This document shows, piece after piece, positions 31,282 to 41,253 of a stretch of 54,362 nt of DNA. Source of the stretch: Pseudomonadales bacterium (lineage in GTDB: Bacteria > Pseudomonadota > Gammaproteobacteria > Pseudomonadales > Azotimanducaceae); contig JAQWMV010000108.1 in the NCBI GenBank assembly GCA_029246605.1, positions 1 through 54,362 on the forward strand, given 5' to 3'. Position 1 is the stretch's first letter. Each line of letters opens with the position of its first letter. Below the pieces are notes generated by a model. The model was not told the origin of the DNA. It did no database searches and saw only the letters and a list, made by a program, of their open reading frames with translations. Position numbers and translations under genes: made by a program.

Positions 31282-32316
31282 TTAATTGGCGCAAAGGTGG
31301 GCGGCCTGGTGTTCGATTAGAGAGTTGGAAGATTCCGCGGTATAGACCTCGCCGTCACCGATGAGCGAATGTTGAAGTTCGCTCAAAAGAACATTCTGAC
31401 CCTGCAACTCTTTATGTTGCATAAATACTCGCACGCTGACAAGGACCTGTTGATCGCTGATCCCTGCCAGGTACGCGGCATGCTTACGGGCAACTTCCTC
31501 GTCTTCACCGATATCCAAACCGGCCTTGAAGTTTATGTTGCCCGGTAGCAGGTCTGTGATGGCTTTTATCAGTAGGGCACAGCAGATACTGCTCTGAATA
31601 TGTTCCCCTGTGTTGAAAGTAACAATGATGTCATCGCCACGCGATTGCTGTTCACCATTGTATAACCTACAAGCCTCGGCCAACTTCTCTCTGTGGTCAT
31701 CAATCAAGCGCCCGGGTTTGATCTTAATGACTAACCAGCAAGCAGCTTCAGCTTTTTGCGCCTCTGCAACGGAATGCTCTTCCTCGGGGCCGGTTAGCCA
31801 TACAAAAAATACATCACCGTAGAACCAAATCAGTGACGCGAAACCAAGACTCAGCAGGAAAAATAGTGCGCTGGCTTTGATAATCACGCCAACAAAGGAC
31901 ATCTTATCTGACCGCAGCCCCAATCGTAGATGGCCCATCAGGGTACTGTGGGAAGTAATATCCCGGGTGAATATGCGATGTGCAGTGCTTCTTTTGCCAG
32001 CCTGTGCGATCAAATTATACTCGGCGTCGTACACGGCAACGTGCGCTATGTCGCCCTGATTCAGCAAATTGCGTAGCATGATGTTGAGTGACAAAGCGTC
32101 CTGATTAACGAGATAATCCGTAGCGGTAATTGCCAGTTGGTCAGCGATAGTGTTACCGAAGCGTGATCCTTCACGAAGCAGTGTAGAATTGGCCTGACCT
32201 AATGTAAGCCAGGTAACCATTAAACTAATAATGAAAGCGGGCAACAGCGTTACAACAATGGTGCGAACGCGTACCATCTTCGACGAAGAAACTGCTGAAG
32301 CCATGTTGGAATCCAT
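31282..32316 (-). CDS. Membrane protein of the AhpA/YtjB (SMP) family
   Basis: 344 aa with N-terminal TM, periplasmic region, second TM; divergent from serB as ytjB is in E. coli. Confidence 0.75.
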   Translation of the reverse strand: MDSNMASAVSSSKMVRVRTIVVTLLPAFIISLMVTWLTLGQANSTLLREGSRFGNTIADQLAITATDYLVNQDALSLNIMLRNLLNQGDIAHVAVYDAEYNLIAQAGKRSTAHRIFTRDITSHSTLMGHLRLGLRSDKMSFVGVIIKASALFFLLSLGFASLIWFYGDVFFVWLTGPEEEHSVAEAQKAEAACWLVIKIKPGRLIDDHREKLAEACRLYNGEQQSRGDDIIVTFNTGEHIQSSICCALLIKAITDLLPGNINFKAGLDIGEDEEVARKHAAYLAGISDQQVLVSVRVFMQHKELQGQNVLLSELQHSLIGDGEVYTAESSNSLIEHQAAHLCAN

Positions 32317-32400
32317 ACATCAAACTAATATCTAAATTATAACTGATTGTTCTCAATACCTATTTCTTTACGGATAATAGATTGAGTAACAAGGAAAAAC

Positions 32401-33579
32401 ATGCTGACACTTATAAATATTTCCGGAGATGATCGGCCAGGATTAACAGCAGAGATAACCGCTTTACTGTCGGCGTTTAATGCAGACATTCTTGATGTGG
32501 GCCAGGCCGTGATTCACAACCATCTTTCTCTTGGGATACTGGTGAGCGTGACAGATGTCGAAGGTCTAAAAACACGTGCCCGGCTGCTTGGCATCGATAT
32601 GAAGTTTTCTTCCGTAGATTTATCGAGCTATGAGGAATGGGTTCGTATGCAGGGCAAGGACCGATACATACTGACCTTACTTGCCAGAAGGATCAGGGCT
32701 GATCAATTAGCTGCTGTATCAGAGGTCGTGTCCAGCAGTGGTCTTAATATAGACAATATTACTCGCCTTTCAGGGCGTGTATCGTTATCCGAGGAAGATA
32801 CCAGTACCAAAGCATCGATTGAGTTTTCGTTGCGCGGAGAGCCTGACGAAGCATTTCGGTCTCGTTTAGTGGATGTTTGCGCTGAACATGATATTGATAT
32901 TGCAGTCCAGGAAGACAATAGCTTCCGGCGCCATCGACGACTGGTTGCCTTTGATATGGATTCCACGCTCATTGATACAGAAGTCATCGATGAAATGGCA
33001 GAAGTGATGGGGTTAGGTGAAGCCGTTGCCAGGATCACGGAAAGCGCTATGCGAGGTGAACTCGATTTTAGCGAAAGCTTAAGAGAGCGTGTGTCGTTGC
33101 TGCGCGGTATGGCGGAAGTTGATATGCAGGAAATTGCGGCAAGGCTACCGTTGATGGAAGGAGCGACGCATCTTATTCATACATTAAGTAGACTGGGATA
33201 CAAAACCGCTATTCTATCGGGAGGGTTTGACTACTTCGGTGAGGTATTACAGAAAAAACTTGGTATAGACTATGTGTTTGCTAACAAGCTTGAGATCGTA
33301 GACGGTAGATTAACCGGTAAGGTAGTGCCTCCCATTGTTGATGCGGCGCGAAAAGCAGAACTTTTGGAATCTCTTACCGAACGTGAAAACATTTCGCTGC
33401 AACAGGTAGTCGCCGTCGGCGACGGGGCAAACGATCTTGCCATGTTACAAAAGGCTGGTCTGGGCATCGCTTTTCATGCAAAGCCTTTTCTCAAAGAAAA
33501 CACCAAACAGTCAATTTCGACGCTGGGCCTTGATAGCATTTTGTATCTAATGGGTATTCGAGATCGGGACGCGCATTAA
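32401..33579 (+). CDS. serB: Phosphoserine phosphatase with N-terminal ACT domains
   Basis: 392 aa; VAFDMDSTLIDTEVIDEMAE, SGGFDYFGEVLQKKLG, VAVGDGANDLAML. Confidence 0.97.
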   Translation: MLTLINISGDDRPGLTAEITALLSAFNADILDVGQAVIHNHLSLGILVSVTDVEGLKTRARLLGIDMKFSSVDLSSYEEWVRMQGKDRYILTLLARRIRADQLAAVSEVVSSSGLNIDNITRLSGRVSLSEEDTSTKASIEFSLRGEPDEAFRSRLVDVCAEHDIDIAVQEDNSFRRHRRLVAFDMDSTLIDTEVIDEMAEVMGLGEAVARITESAMRGELDFSESLRERVSLLRGMAEVDMQEIAARLPLMEGATHLIHTLSRLGYKTAILSGGFDYFGEVLQKKLGIDYVFANKLEIVDGRLTGKVVPPIVDAARKAELLESLTERENISLQQVVAVGDGANDLAMLQKAGLGIAFHAKPFLKENTKQSISTLGLDSILYLMGIRDRDAH

Positions 33580-33608
33580 GGCAGGATGAGTGATTGATCA
33601 GTCGTTCT

Positions 33609-34127
33609 CTAGATATCGTCAGAAAAATCGCATTCCATTGTGCCGAGAGGCGGTGACAAACAGTACCCCTGAATGTAGTTGAGTCCAGTTTGCCAAAGCA
33701 GGGCCAAAACGTTGGGTGATTCTACGCCAGAAATCGCTGTTAGAACGCCGCTCGCCTGTAATGATTGGATCATCTCAGAAAGTTTGGTTTGTTTCTCTTC
33801 ACTATCATCAAGGTCCTGTGCGAAAGAGCCATCTAGTTTGACGTAATCTGGCGTCAGGTGCTTCAGCAGATTAAAAGGATTTAGTGAACAACCAAAATGG
33901 TTTATGGAACTCTTGCAATGCAACTCTGCCAGGCCCTTGGTGAACTTGGTTGCCTGTTTAATATAGGAAGTTGCATCATTCTCGTAAATTTGAATAACTA
34001 TGGCGTCGCTAGCGAGTTTCGCTGCCTTCAACGCGATGCTTAACCAGGGTAGAAAGGTCTCATCAGAAATCGATTTGTGGATGATGTTTAAAAGCAGTCT
34101 GGCTTTGCCACCTGCCTCACTGCTCAT
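33609..34127 (-). pseudogene. fimX: C-terminal EAL-domain remnant of a FimX-like protein
   Basis: 172 aa; LPWLSIALKAAKL...QIYENDATSYIKQATKFTKGLAELHCKSSINHFGCSLNPFNLLKHLTPDYVKLDGSFAQDL...GLNYIQGYCLSPP resembles the C-terminal half of the FimX EAL domain; REC/PAS/GGDEF and the start of EAL absent; adjacent to serB as in Pseudomonas. Confidence 0.8.
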
Positions 34128-34150
34128 TACAGCTCATTACAGCTCATTAG
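34121..34150. repeat. Three tandem 10-bp units (tgctcattac / agctcattac / agctcattag)
   Basis: Read directly; overlaps the start codon of the FimX remnant. Confidence 0.9.
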
Positions 34151-34195
34151 TTGGTTTTCAACATTCATTAATCGTCTGCTATAGTAAAACATGTC

Positions 34196-35173
34196 TTACA
34201 ACTCATGCTTTGCCGGCTCACCGGGGACTTCTTTGACCAGTTTCGGTACAAGGTAACCTGGCATTTGATCAGTCATCTGCTTGATGAGATCTTTAGCATC
34301 ACTGGCTGTTACGTCAAAATTCGCTGCACCCGCAACCTTATCGAGTAGATGCAGATAGTAAGGGAGTACCCCAAGTTCCGACAAGCGCCAGGAGAGGTTA
34401 CAGAGGGCATCGCAGTTATTATTGACGCGTTCGAGCAGGACGCTCTGATTAAGTAGGGTAACATTGTTTTCTCGCAAGCGGCTCATTGCTGCGCCGACTT
34501 CATCATCTAATTCATTTGCATGGTTTGCATGTATGACAACCGTAACTTGAAATCGGGTGTTGGCGATCCATGAGACTAACTCATCGTCGACACGTTGCGG
34601 TATTACGATGGGTAATCTTGTGTGAATTCTCAAGTGTGTCAGTTGAGGGAGTTCACTTAACTGTTGAACCAGTTCCCGAAGTTGTCTGTTAGGCATAATG
34701 AGCGGATCTCCCCCGCTTAAAATAACCTCGCGTATGGTTGGGTCATTTTCAATATAGGCCAAGACATGTTGCCGGTCGTTTCTGGTTAGTTGAAACTCGC
34801 TATAGGGGAAATGACGTCTAAAGCAATATCGGCAATTAATTGCGCAGGTTCCCGTTGTGACGAGCAATACGCGACCGCGATACTTATGGATTAGCCCGTG
34901 CTGTGCAGTTTCCTCTACCGGGTCGGTTGTGTATCCAGTTATTACAAGATTTTCTTCTGGACGAGCCAAGACCTGAAGTAGTAGAGGATCAAAGGGATTA
35001 CCTTTTTCAATACGGTGTAGATATGGAAGTGGTACGAGTACGGGGAAATCTGTCGTAACAGGGGGCAAATCCAGCTCGAGTACCTTAGCTAGTTCGTTGG
35101 CATCCCGGACGGCATGCTGAAGATGCCATTGCCAGGAATGGTCATACAAAGCTATATCGGTTCCGGGTATCAT
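34196..35173 (-). CDS. epmB: EF-P beta-lysylation protein, lysine 2,3-aminomutase-like radical SAM
   Basis: 325 aa; radical SAM CAINCRYCFRRHFPY; divergent from efp. Confidence 0.95.
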   Translation of the reverse strand: MIPGTDIALYDHSWQWHLQHAVRDANELAKVLELDLPPVTTDFPVLVPLPYLHRIEKGNPFDPLLLQVLARPEENLVITGYTTDPVEETAQHGLIHKYRGRVLLVTTGTCAINCRYCFRRHFPYSEFQLTRNDRQHVLAYIENDPTIREVILSGGDPLIMPNRQLRELVQQLSELPQLTHLRIHTRLPIVIPQRVDDELVSWIANTRFQVTVVIHANHANELDDEVGAAMSRLRENNVTLLNQSVLLERVNNNCDALCNLSWRLSELGVLPYYLHLLDKVAGAANFDVTASDAKDLIKQMTDQMPGYLVPKLVKEVPGEPAKHEL

Positions 35174-35201
35174 TAGCGAAAAACAACTACTGAGAAGATG
35201 A

Positions 35202-35774
35202 ATGGCGACCTATTCTACCAACGAATTCAAATCCGGTCTTAAGGTTATTCTGGAGGGGGATCCCTGCAATATTGTAGAAAATGAGTTCGTGAAACCTGGA
35301 AAAGGTCAGGCATTTAATCGTGTCCGGTTAAAAAATCTCAAAACCGGGCGAGTCTGGGAGCGTACCTTTAAGTCTGGGGAGTCGCTGGAGGCCGCGGATG
35401 TCATGGAATTTGATATGGAATATCTGTACAGCGATGGTGAATATTGGCATTTCATGAAGACCGATGGCAGCTATGAGCAACTTGCAGCGGATAAAGCATC
35501 AGTAGAAGAGTGTGTGCCGTGGTTGAAGGAAACTGACAAATACATCGTGACCCTGTGGAATGAATCACCGATTGTGGTTAGTCCACCGAACTTCGTTGAG
35601 CTAGAAATTGCCGAGACAGATCCTGGCTTGAAAGGTGATACTGCACAGGGTGGTTCCAAGCCAGCAACCCTTAGCACAGGCGCAGTCGTAAAAGTTCCGT
35701 TGTTCCTCAATGTCGGTGAGATTATCAGAGTCGATACGCGCACCGGAGAGTATCAGAACAGAGTGAAATCCTAA
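35202..35774 (+). CDS. efp: Elongation factor P
   Basis: 190 aa; [51 protein letters not shown]; Lys in the modification loop. Confidence 0.98.
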   Translation: MATYSTNEFKSGLKVILEGDPCNIVENEFVKPGKGQAFNRVRLKNLKTGRVWERTFKSGESLEAADVMEFDMEYLYSDGEYWHFMKTDGSYEQLAADKASVEECVPWLKETDKYIVTLWNESPIVVSPPNFVELEIAETDPGLKGDTAQGGSKPATLSTGAVVKVPLFLNVGEIIRVDTRTGEYQNRVKS

Positions 35775-35781
35775 CACGCCA

Positions 35782-36735
35782 GTGTCTACTGATTGGTTGT
35801 CCGTAGTCAGTCATGAAACGCTGGTGCGAAGGGCAACATTGTTGCGCGATGTTCGTGATTTTTTTGCGGAAAGGAACATTCTTGAGGTCACCACGCCAAC
35901 ACTCGGCTCTGCGGGTGTATCGGATGCCCACATTGAAAACATCACTGTTCCTCTACCTAACAGCACTGGTTATCTCCAGACCTCACCAGAGTACGCAATG
36001 AAGCGATTGCTGGCTGGGGGTAGTGGTGCAATTTATCAGATTGCACCCGCCTATCGGGGTGGTGAATCTGGTCGTCGTCATAGCATCGAATTCACCATGC
36101 TCGAATGGTACAGACCGGGTCTTTCACTACTGGCGCTAATTGCGGAAGTGCAGCAACTTTTAGACGAGTCCACTGATGGGATGCCGCAATGCCCTATCGT
36201 CAGTTATAGACAGTTGTTTGAAGAACACTGTGGTGTTAATCCGCATCAAGCCAGCGTGGCAACGTTGTTCCAGATAATTCAGGATCACGCCATCAATGCC
36301 GACCATTTATCCGACGAACAAGATAATGCTGTAGGTTATCTTGATTTATTGTTTTCTGTGCTGGTTGAGCCAAAGTTGGACGCTGTTGTCGTGACTGAGT
36401 TCCCCGCCTGTCAGGCGGCCCTGGCGAAAACGGGTCTTGATACAGCGGGTGACATGGTTGCCCAGCGCTTTGAGTTTTTTCTGGATGGTCTTGAGCTAGC
36501 CAATGGATACGATGAGCTGGATGAGGAAGCCGAGATAAGAAGTCGCTTCGCGAGCAATAACAAGATTCGTCAGCAAAGGGGGACTGAAGTTATCCCGATT
36601 GATGAACGTGCAGTCATCGCAATGTCGAAGATGCCGCCATGTGTGGGTGTCGCACTAGGCCTCGACAGGTTGTTGATGCGAATAGTAGGGGCGCGGGATA
36701 TTTCCAAGGTCATCAATTTCAGCACAGACAGGTAG
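35782..36735 (+). CDS. epmA: EF-P lysyl-transferase (GenX/PoxA)
   Basis: 317 aa class II LysRS-like; LQTSPEYAMKRLLAGGSGAIYQI, GVALGLDRLLM. Confidence 0.95.
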   Translation: MSTDWLSVVSHETLVRRATLLRDVRDFFAERNILEVTTPTLGSAGVSDAHIENITVPLPNSTGYLQTSPEYAMKRLLAGGSGAIYQIAPAYRGGESGRRHSIEFTMLEWYRPGLSLLALIAEVQQLLDESTDGMPQCPIVSYRQLFEEHCGVNPHQASVATLFQIIQDHAINADHLSDEQDNAVGYLDLLFSVLVEPKLDAVVVTEFPACQAALAKTGLDTAGDMVAQRFEFFLDGLELANGYDELDEEAEIRSRFASNNKIRQQRGTEVIPIDERAVIAMSKMPPCVGVALGLDRLLMRIVGARDISKVINFSTDR

Positions 36736-36764
36736 CAAGTGTGGGCTGACCACTAAAGAATGTA

Positions 36765-37568
36765 TCAGGTTTCTATTGGGGTATCCGGGTGGTTGCCCCA
36801 TTCCGACCAGGAACCATCATACGCCCTGATATCATAGCCAAGGGATTTTCCGATTAGGTAGGTGAGTCCAGATCTGTGGTGGGTCTGGCAATGCGTAATG
36901 ACGCGCTTGTCCCGGGTGATTCCAAGTTGTTCTAATTGTGCCTTGATATCCTTTCGAACACGTAAACCATTATCGCGGTCCATAGTATCGAGCCAGTCAA
37001 GGTTAATGGCACCGGGGATGTGCCCGCCACGCGCCGCTGCAAGTTTCTGACCTTGGTACTCTTCCGCTGATCTTGCGTCCCAAACGATTGTTTGGGGGTC
37101 ATCAATACTGCTTAGGGTGTCGGCCAGGGAAACCTGCGGTGATAGGTCGATCTCAATATCAAGTTTCGTTGCTGGCGCTATTTCACGCTGCTCAGCGGTA
37201 GTGGGTAAACCTTCACCCATCCATGCAACCAGTCCGCCATTTAAATAAGAACTTCGCTCATGTCCGATGATGTCCAGTGTCCAGATAAACCGGCCCGCCC
37301 AACCGCCACCCTCGTCATCGTAGGCAACAATCTGCTTTGTCGGGTCATAGCCAATACGCTCAAAAAGCAATTTGAGTCGGTCATTCCCGGGTAACTTGCC
37401 GGGTGCAGGCGCGACGCCGGATATCAACTCACTGGGTGTTATGTGTATGGCGCCCGGGAGGTGTATCTTGGCATAGACCTCAGGACGGCAAAGGTCAATG
37501 ATTTGCAGGTCGTCATCATTTAAATGGCCTGCGAGTTCGTTAGGTTCTACGATGAGTGGTAAGGACAT
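36765..37568 (-). CDS. Rhodanese-family sulfurtransferase
   Basis: 267 aa with two rhodanese domains; VITHCQTHHRSGLTYLIGKSLGY. Confidence 0.88.
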   Translation of the reverse strand: MSLPLIVEPNELAGHLNDDDLQIIDLCRPEVYAKIHLPGAIHITPSELISGVAPAPGKLPGNDRLKLLFERIGYDPTKQIVAYDDEGGGWAGRFIWTLDIIGHERSSYLNGGLVAWMGEGLPTTAEQREIAPATKLDIEIDLSPQVSLADTLSSIDDPQTIVWDARSAEEYQGQKLAAARGGHIPGAINLDWLDTMDRDNGLRVRKDIKAQLEQLGITRDKRVITHCQTHHRSGLTYLIGKSLGYDIRAYDGSWSEWGNHPDTPIET

Positions 37569-37672
37569 AACGGGTTATTCTACGCAATAAGATGAGGTAA
37601 TGCGCAACTGTTCTACGCGATGCAAGGCCTGTTAACATAGCAGATCTTTGTGCAAGCTGAAATAATCGAGTC

Positions 37673-38218
37673 ATGGGTAGTTATTCCGAAAATCTCATCT
37701 GGATGGATCTTGAAATGACGGGTCTGGATCCAGAAGTAGAACGAATTATAGAGATCGCCACAATCGTGACGGATTCCTCGCTAAACATTCTTGAGGAAGG
37801 TCCTGTGCTGGTCGTTGCTCAAAGTGAAACGCTACTGACGGGCATGGACGATTGGAATCGCGAACACCACACATCATCGGGGCTTGTGGATCGTGTGTTG
37901 TCAGAAGGAATTACTGAAGCGGATGCGGAAGCACAGACCATCGATTTTATCAGTAGATTTGTTGGTAAAGGCGAGTCGCCTTTGTGCGGCAACAGCATAG
38001 CCCAGGACAGACGTTTTCTGGTACGCTTCATGCCCGCGCTTGATGACTATTTGCACTATCGAAATCTTGATGTCAGCACAGTGAAAGAATTAGCACTTCG
38101 CTGGCGACCGGATGTGGCCGCTGGTGTCCAGAAAATCGGTACTCATCGTGCGCTCGATGACATCAAGGAATCTATTAATGAGTTGCAGCACTATCGAGCG
38201 ACGTTCTTTCAAACCTGA
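37673..38218 (+). CDS. orn: Oligoribonuclease
   Basis: 181 aa; [39 protein letters not shown]. Confidence 0.97.
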   Translation: MGSYSENLIWMDLEMTGLDPEVERIIEIATIVTDSSLNILEEGPVLVVAQSETLLTGMDDWNREHHTSSGLVDRVLSEGITEADAEAQTIDFISRFVGKGESPLCGNSIAQDRRFLVRFMPALDDYLHYRNLDVSTVKELALRWRPDVAAGVQKIGTHRALDDIKESINELQHYRATFFQT

Positions 38219-39297
38219 AGCCTGCGCTTTGCCTCTTGTTGTTCGATTGCCCAATCCACATGAATTTTGACCAGATCTGTTGCAACCTCCCGCTTGTTTT
38301 TGAGTGCCCTGATGATTTTTATATCAAAGGGCGCGTTACCAAGCGCAATACTAATGTTGCGAAGCCAGCCGTCAAAGCCGGTACGTCGTATTGCTGAACC
38401 CTGTGATCGCGTGTCGAACTCCTGTTCACTCCACAAATACAACGAAAGTAACGTGTCCGTATCGAGATTGTTTCGAGGTTTGAAGTCAGGTTCGGCAGTC
38501 GGTGCCGCATAGCGGTTCCATGGACACACTGCCTGACAGTCGTCACAGCCAAAAATTCGATTGCCCATTTGCTCCCGGATAGGAATGGGAATAATCCCAC
38601 GATTCTCAATCGTGTGATAGGAGATACACAGCCTCGAGTCCAACTGATAAGGAGCGACAATCGCTCCGGTCGGACAGATATCGATGCATGAACTGCAGCT
38701 CCCGCAACGATTAACAGCGGTTGTTTGATCCTCGGGTAAAGGAATATTAGTGTAGATTTCGCCAAGGAAGAACCACGATCCTGCGCGCTCATTGATAATT
38801 AACGTATTTTTCCCGATCCAGCCCAACCCCGCCTTTTCTGCAATACCTTTCTCAAGAACTGGCGCGCTATCGGTAAATACCCGCGCTGAGAACTCCGTCA
38901 TTCCCCAGTCCAGAAGATACTGGTTTATCTTTTGCTCCAGCTTACGTAATCGGGATCGAATTACCTTATGGTAATCCCGACCGAGTGCGTATCTGGCGAC
39001 ATAGGCCTTCGAGGTCGCCATAAGGTTTTCAAAGATATCATCGTCTTCTGGTAGGTAGTCCATACGGACACTGATGATGCGGATGGTGCCAGGAATCAGC
39101 CCTTCCGGCTTGCTGCGTTTTACACCATGTTTGGCCATGTAGTCCATGTCCGCACCATAGCCATTGCTGAGCCAGGTCTGTAGGCGCTGATTATGGCTAC
39201 CAAGGTCAGTATCGGTTATGCCCACTTGTTGAAAGCCGAGGCATTGCCCCCAGTCTTTCACAGCTAGAGCGAGTTCTACGTAGTCAGGGTTCTCCAT
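38209..39297 (-). CDS. queG: Epoxyqueuosine reductase
   Basis: 362 aa; ferredoxin-type [16 protein letters not shown] and [14 protein letters not shown]. Confidence 0.96.
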   Translation of the reverse strand: MENPDYVELALAVKDWGQCLGFQQVGITDTDLGSHNQRLQTWLSNGYGADMDYMAKHGVKRSKPEGLIPGTIRIISVRMDYLPEDDDIFENLMATSKAYVARYALGRDYHKVIRSRLRKLEQKINQYLLDWGMTEFSARVFTDSAPVLEKGIAEKAGLGWIGKNTLIINERAGSWFFLGEIYTNIPLPEDQTTAVNRCGSCSSCIDICPTGAIVAPYQLDSRLCISYHTIENRGIIPIPIREQMGNRIFGCDDCQAVCPWNRYAAPTAEPDFKPRNNLDTDTLLSLYLWSEQEFDTRSQGSAIRRTGFDGWLRNISIALGNAPFDIKIIRALKNKREVATDLVKIHVDWAIEQQEAKRRLQV

Positions 39298-39331
39298 AGG
39301 GGGATCAGTAGCCTACAATGAGCCCACTATA

Positions 39332-40780
39332 GTGCCGTATTTTGAGGATCACTTGAACCTAGAGTTGTACAGTGCCGAGCAGGTAAGACATTTTGATCGC
39401 GTAGTCATTGATGATTACGGTATTTCTGGACTAACGCTGATGCGTAGGGCCGCTGAAGCTACCGTCGATGTGGCCAGTGAGCTTTGGCCCGATATAATCA
39501 GTGTTGCAGTGTTCTGTGGCAGTGGTAACAACGCCGGGGACGGATATATTGTGGCCGGTTTGATGGCTGATCGGGGAATCGACGTTAAGGTTATTGTTGT
39601 AGGTGATCCCAAAAAACTTGGGGACGACGCAGCGGCTGCACGACGGTTTTGTGAGACGACAACAGCGCGGTTTGTAGACCAGCTGACAGGTCAGGATCTC
39701 ATCATCGATGCCCTGCTGGGGATTGGATTATCGGGCGCGGTGAGCAGCCAATATGCGCAGGTAATAGATCAGATAAACGCCAGCGGGAAACCTGTGTTGG
39801 CCGTCGATATACCTTCCGGTCTATCTGCAGATAGCGGTAATGTGTTAGGTACGGCTGTTCGTGCGAGCGCTACTGTGACCTTTATTGCGAGAAAGCTTGG
39901 TCTGTTCACGGGCAGGGGGCCCGCGTTATGCGGCGATGTTTATTGCGCTGATCTTGATGTACCGAATGAAATTTTCCAGCCATCGAACGTACAGTTGTTG
40001 GATATTGAAGATTGTCATCTACCGCCTCGTGAATCTGACGCCTACAAGAACAACTTTGGGCATGTGCTTGTAGTTGGTGGCGATGAAGGTATGGGCGGCG
40101 CGGTTATGATGGCTTCCGAAGCGGCACTCAGAGTAGGCGCAGGACTCGTGAGCGTCGCAACCCGACCTGACAATGCGCTTGCGCTCTGTTCGCGACGGCC
40201 GGAAGTAATGGCGCGGGGAGTATCGAATGATAGTGAACTGGATCCTCTTATTGCCCGCGCAAGCCATATTGTTATGGGTCCAGGTCTTGGGCAGAGTGAC
40301 TGGTCGCGATGGTTGTTTGATCGAGTACTACAGACAGGCAAGCCCGGCGTCATGGATGCGGATGCGCTTAATTTACTGTCCAGCAAGTCGGTGACTTTGG
40401 ATGATTGGGTTCTAACACCCCATAAAGGAGAGGCGGCACGACTGCTCGGTGATATGGATGAAAATAGGTTTGTCGCTGCTGATGCCATCCAGAAAAAATT
40501 TGGCGGCGTTACTGTGCTAAAGGGTGCAGGCACACTGATTACCGATGGTAGTGTGACCTCGGTATGCCCCTACGGCAACCCAGGAATGGCGACGGCGGGC
40601 ATGGGTGATGTATTAAGTGGTGTTATAGGTGGACTCATGGGCCAGGGGCTATCGCCACTAGCGGCAGCGCAGAAGGCGGTCGTGTTTCATGCCTATGCAG
40701 GTGATCAGGCTGCAAGGCAAGGTCAGCGCGGTATGATTGCAACTGATGTAATACCCATTATTCGTATGTTAGTAGGATAG
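39332..40780 (+). CDS. nnr: Bifunctional NAD(P)H-hydrate epimerase / ADP-dependent dehydratase
   Basis: 482 aa; FCGSGNNAGDGYIVAGLM and NPGMATAGMGDVLSGVIGGLMGQG. Confidence 0.95.
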   Translation: MPYFEDHLNLELYSAEQVRHFDRVVIDDYGISGLTLMRRAAEATVDVASELWPDIISVAVFCGSGNNAGDGYIVAGLMADRGIDVKVIVVGDPKKLGDDAAAARRFCETTTARFVDQLTGQDLIIDALLGIGLSGAVSSQYAQVIDQINASGKPVLAVDIPSGLSADSGNVLGTAVRASATVTFIARKLGLFTGRGPALCGDVYCADLDVPNEIFQPSNVQLLDIEDCHLPPRESDAYKNNFGHVLVVGGDEGMGGAVMMASEAALRVGAGLVSVATRPDNALALCSRRPEVMARGVSNDSELDPLIARASHIVMGPGLGQSDWSRWLFDRVLQTGKPGVMDADALNLLSSKSVTLDDWVLTPHKGEAARLLGDMDENRFVAADAIQKKFGGVTVLKGAGTLITDGSVTSVCPYGNPGMATAGMGDVLSGVIGGLMGQGLSPLAAAQKAVVFHAYAGDQAARQGQRGMIATDVIPIIRMLVG

Positions 40781-40788
40781 TTCTGGTT

Positions 40789-41253
40789 TTGGCGTATTCT
40801 GAAAATCTGCAGGATGAAGCAGCAACCATCGCCTTTGGTAAGTTGTTAGGTGAACACTGTGCGGGTGGGGCGAGGATATTCATCAAGGGTGACCTTGGTG
40901 CCGGGAAGACCACATTGTGTCGCGGCATTTTGCGTGCATTCGGTTACGAGGGTGCTGTTAAAAGCCCGACGTTCACGCTGGTAGAACCCTACGAACTCAC
41001 TCAGCAATCCATTTATCACTTTGATCTATACAGACTAGGGAATCCAAACGAGCTAGAATATATCGGCATTGATGAATACTTTCAGGCGCAGAATTTGTGT
41101 CTTGTGGAATGGCCAGAACGAGCGGCCGACACGTTACCCCCCGGTGATGTCGAGGTCTTGCTTAGTGTATCGGGTAAGTCGAGGTATATATTGCTGCACG
41201 GCATGACAGTTTTGGGAGAAGCAGTTTGTCAAAAAGTGTTCGGTTCATTGTAA
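40789..41253 (+). CDS. tsaE: tRNA t6A biosynthesis ATPase
   Basis: 154 aa; Walker A GDLGAGKTTLCRGI, SPTFTLVEPYE, LVEWPERA. Confidence 0.95.
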   Translation: MAYSENLQDEAATIAFGKLLGEHCAGGARIFIKGDLGAGKTTLCRGILRAFGYEGAVKSPTFTLVEPYELTQQSIYHFDLYRLGNPNELEYIGIDEYFQAQNLCLVEWPERAADTLPPGDVEVLLSVSGKSRYILLHGMTVLGEAVCQKVFGSL

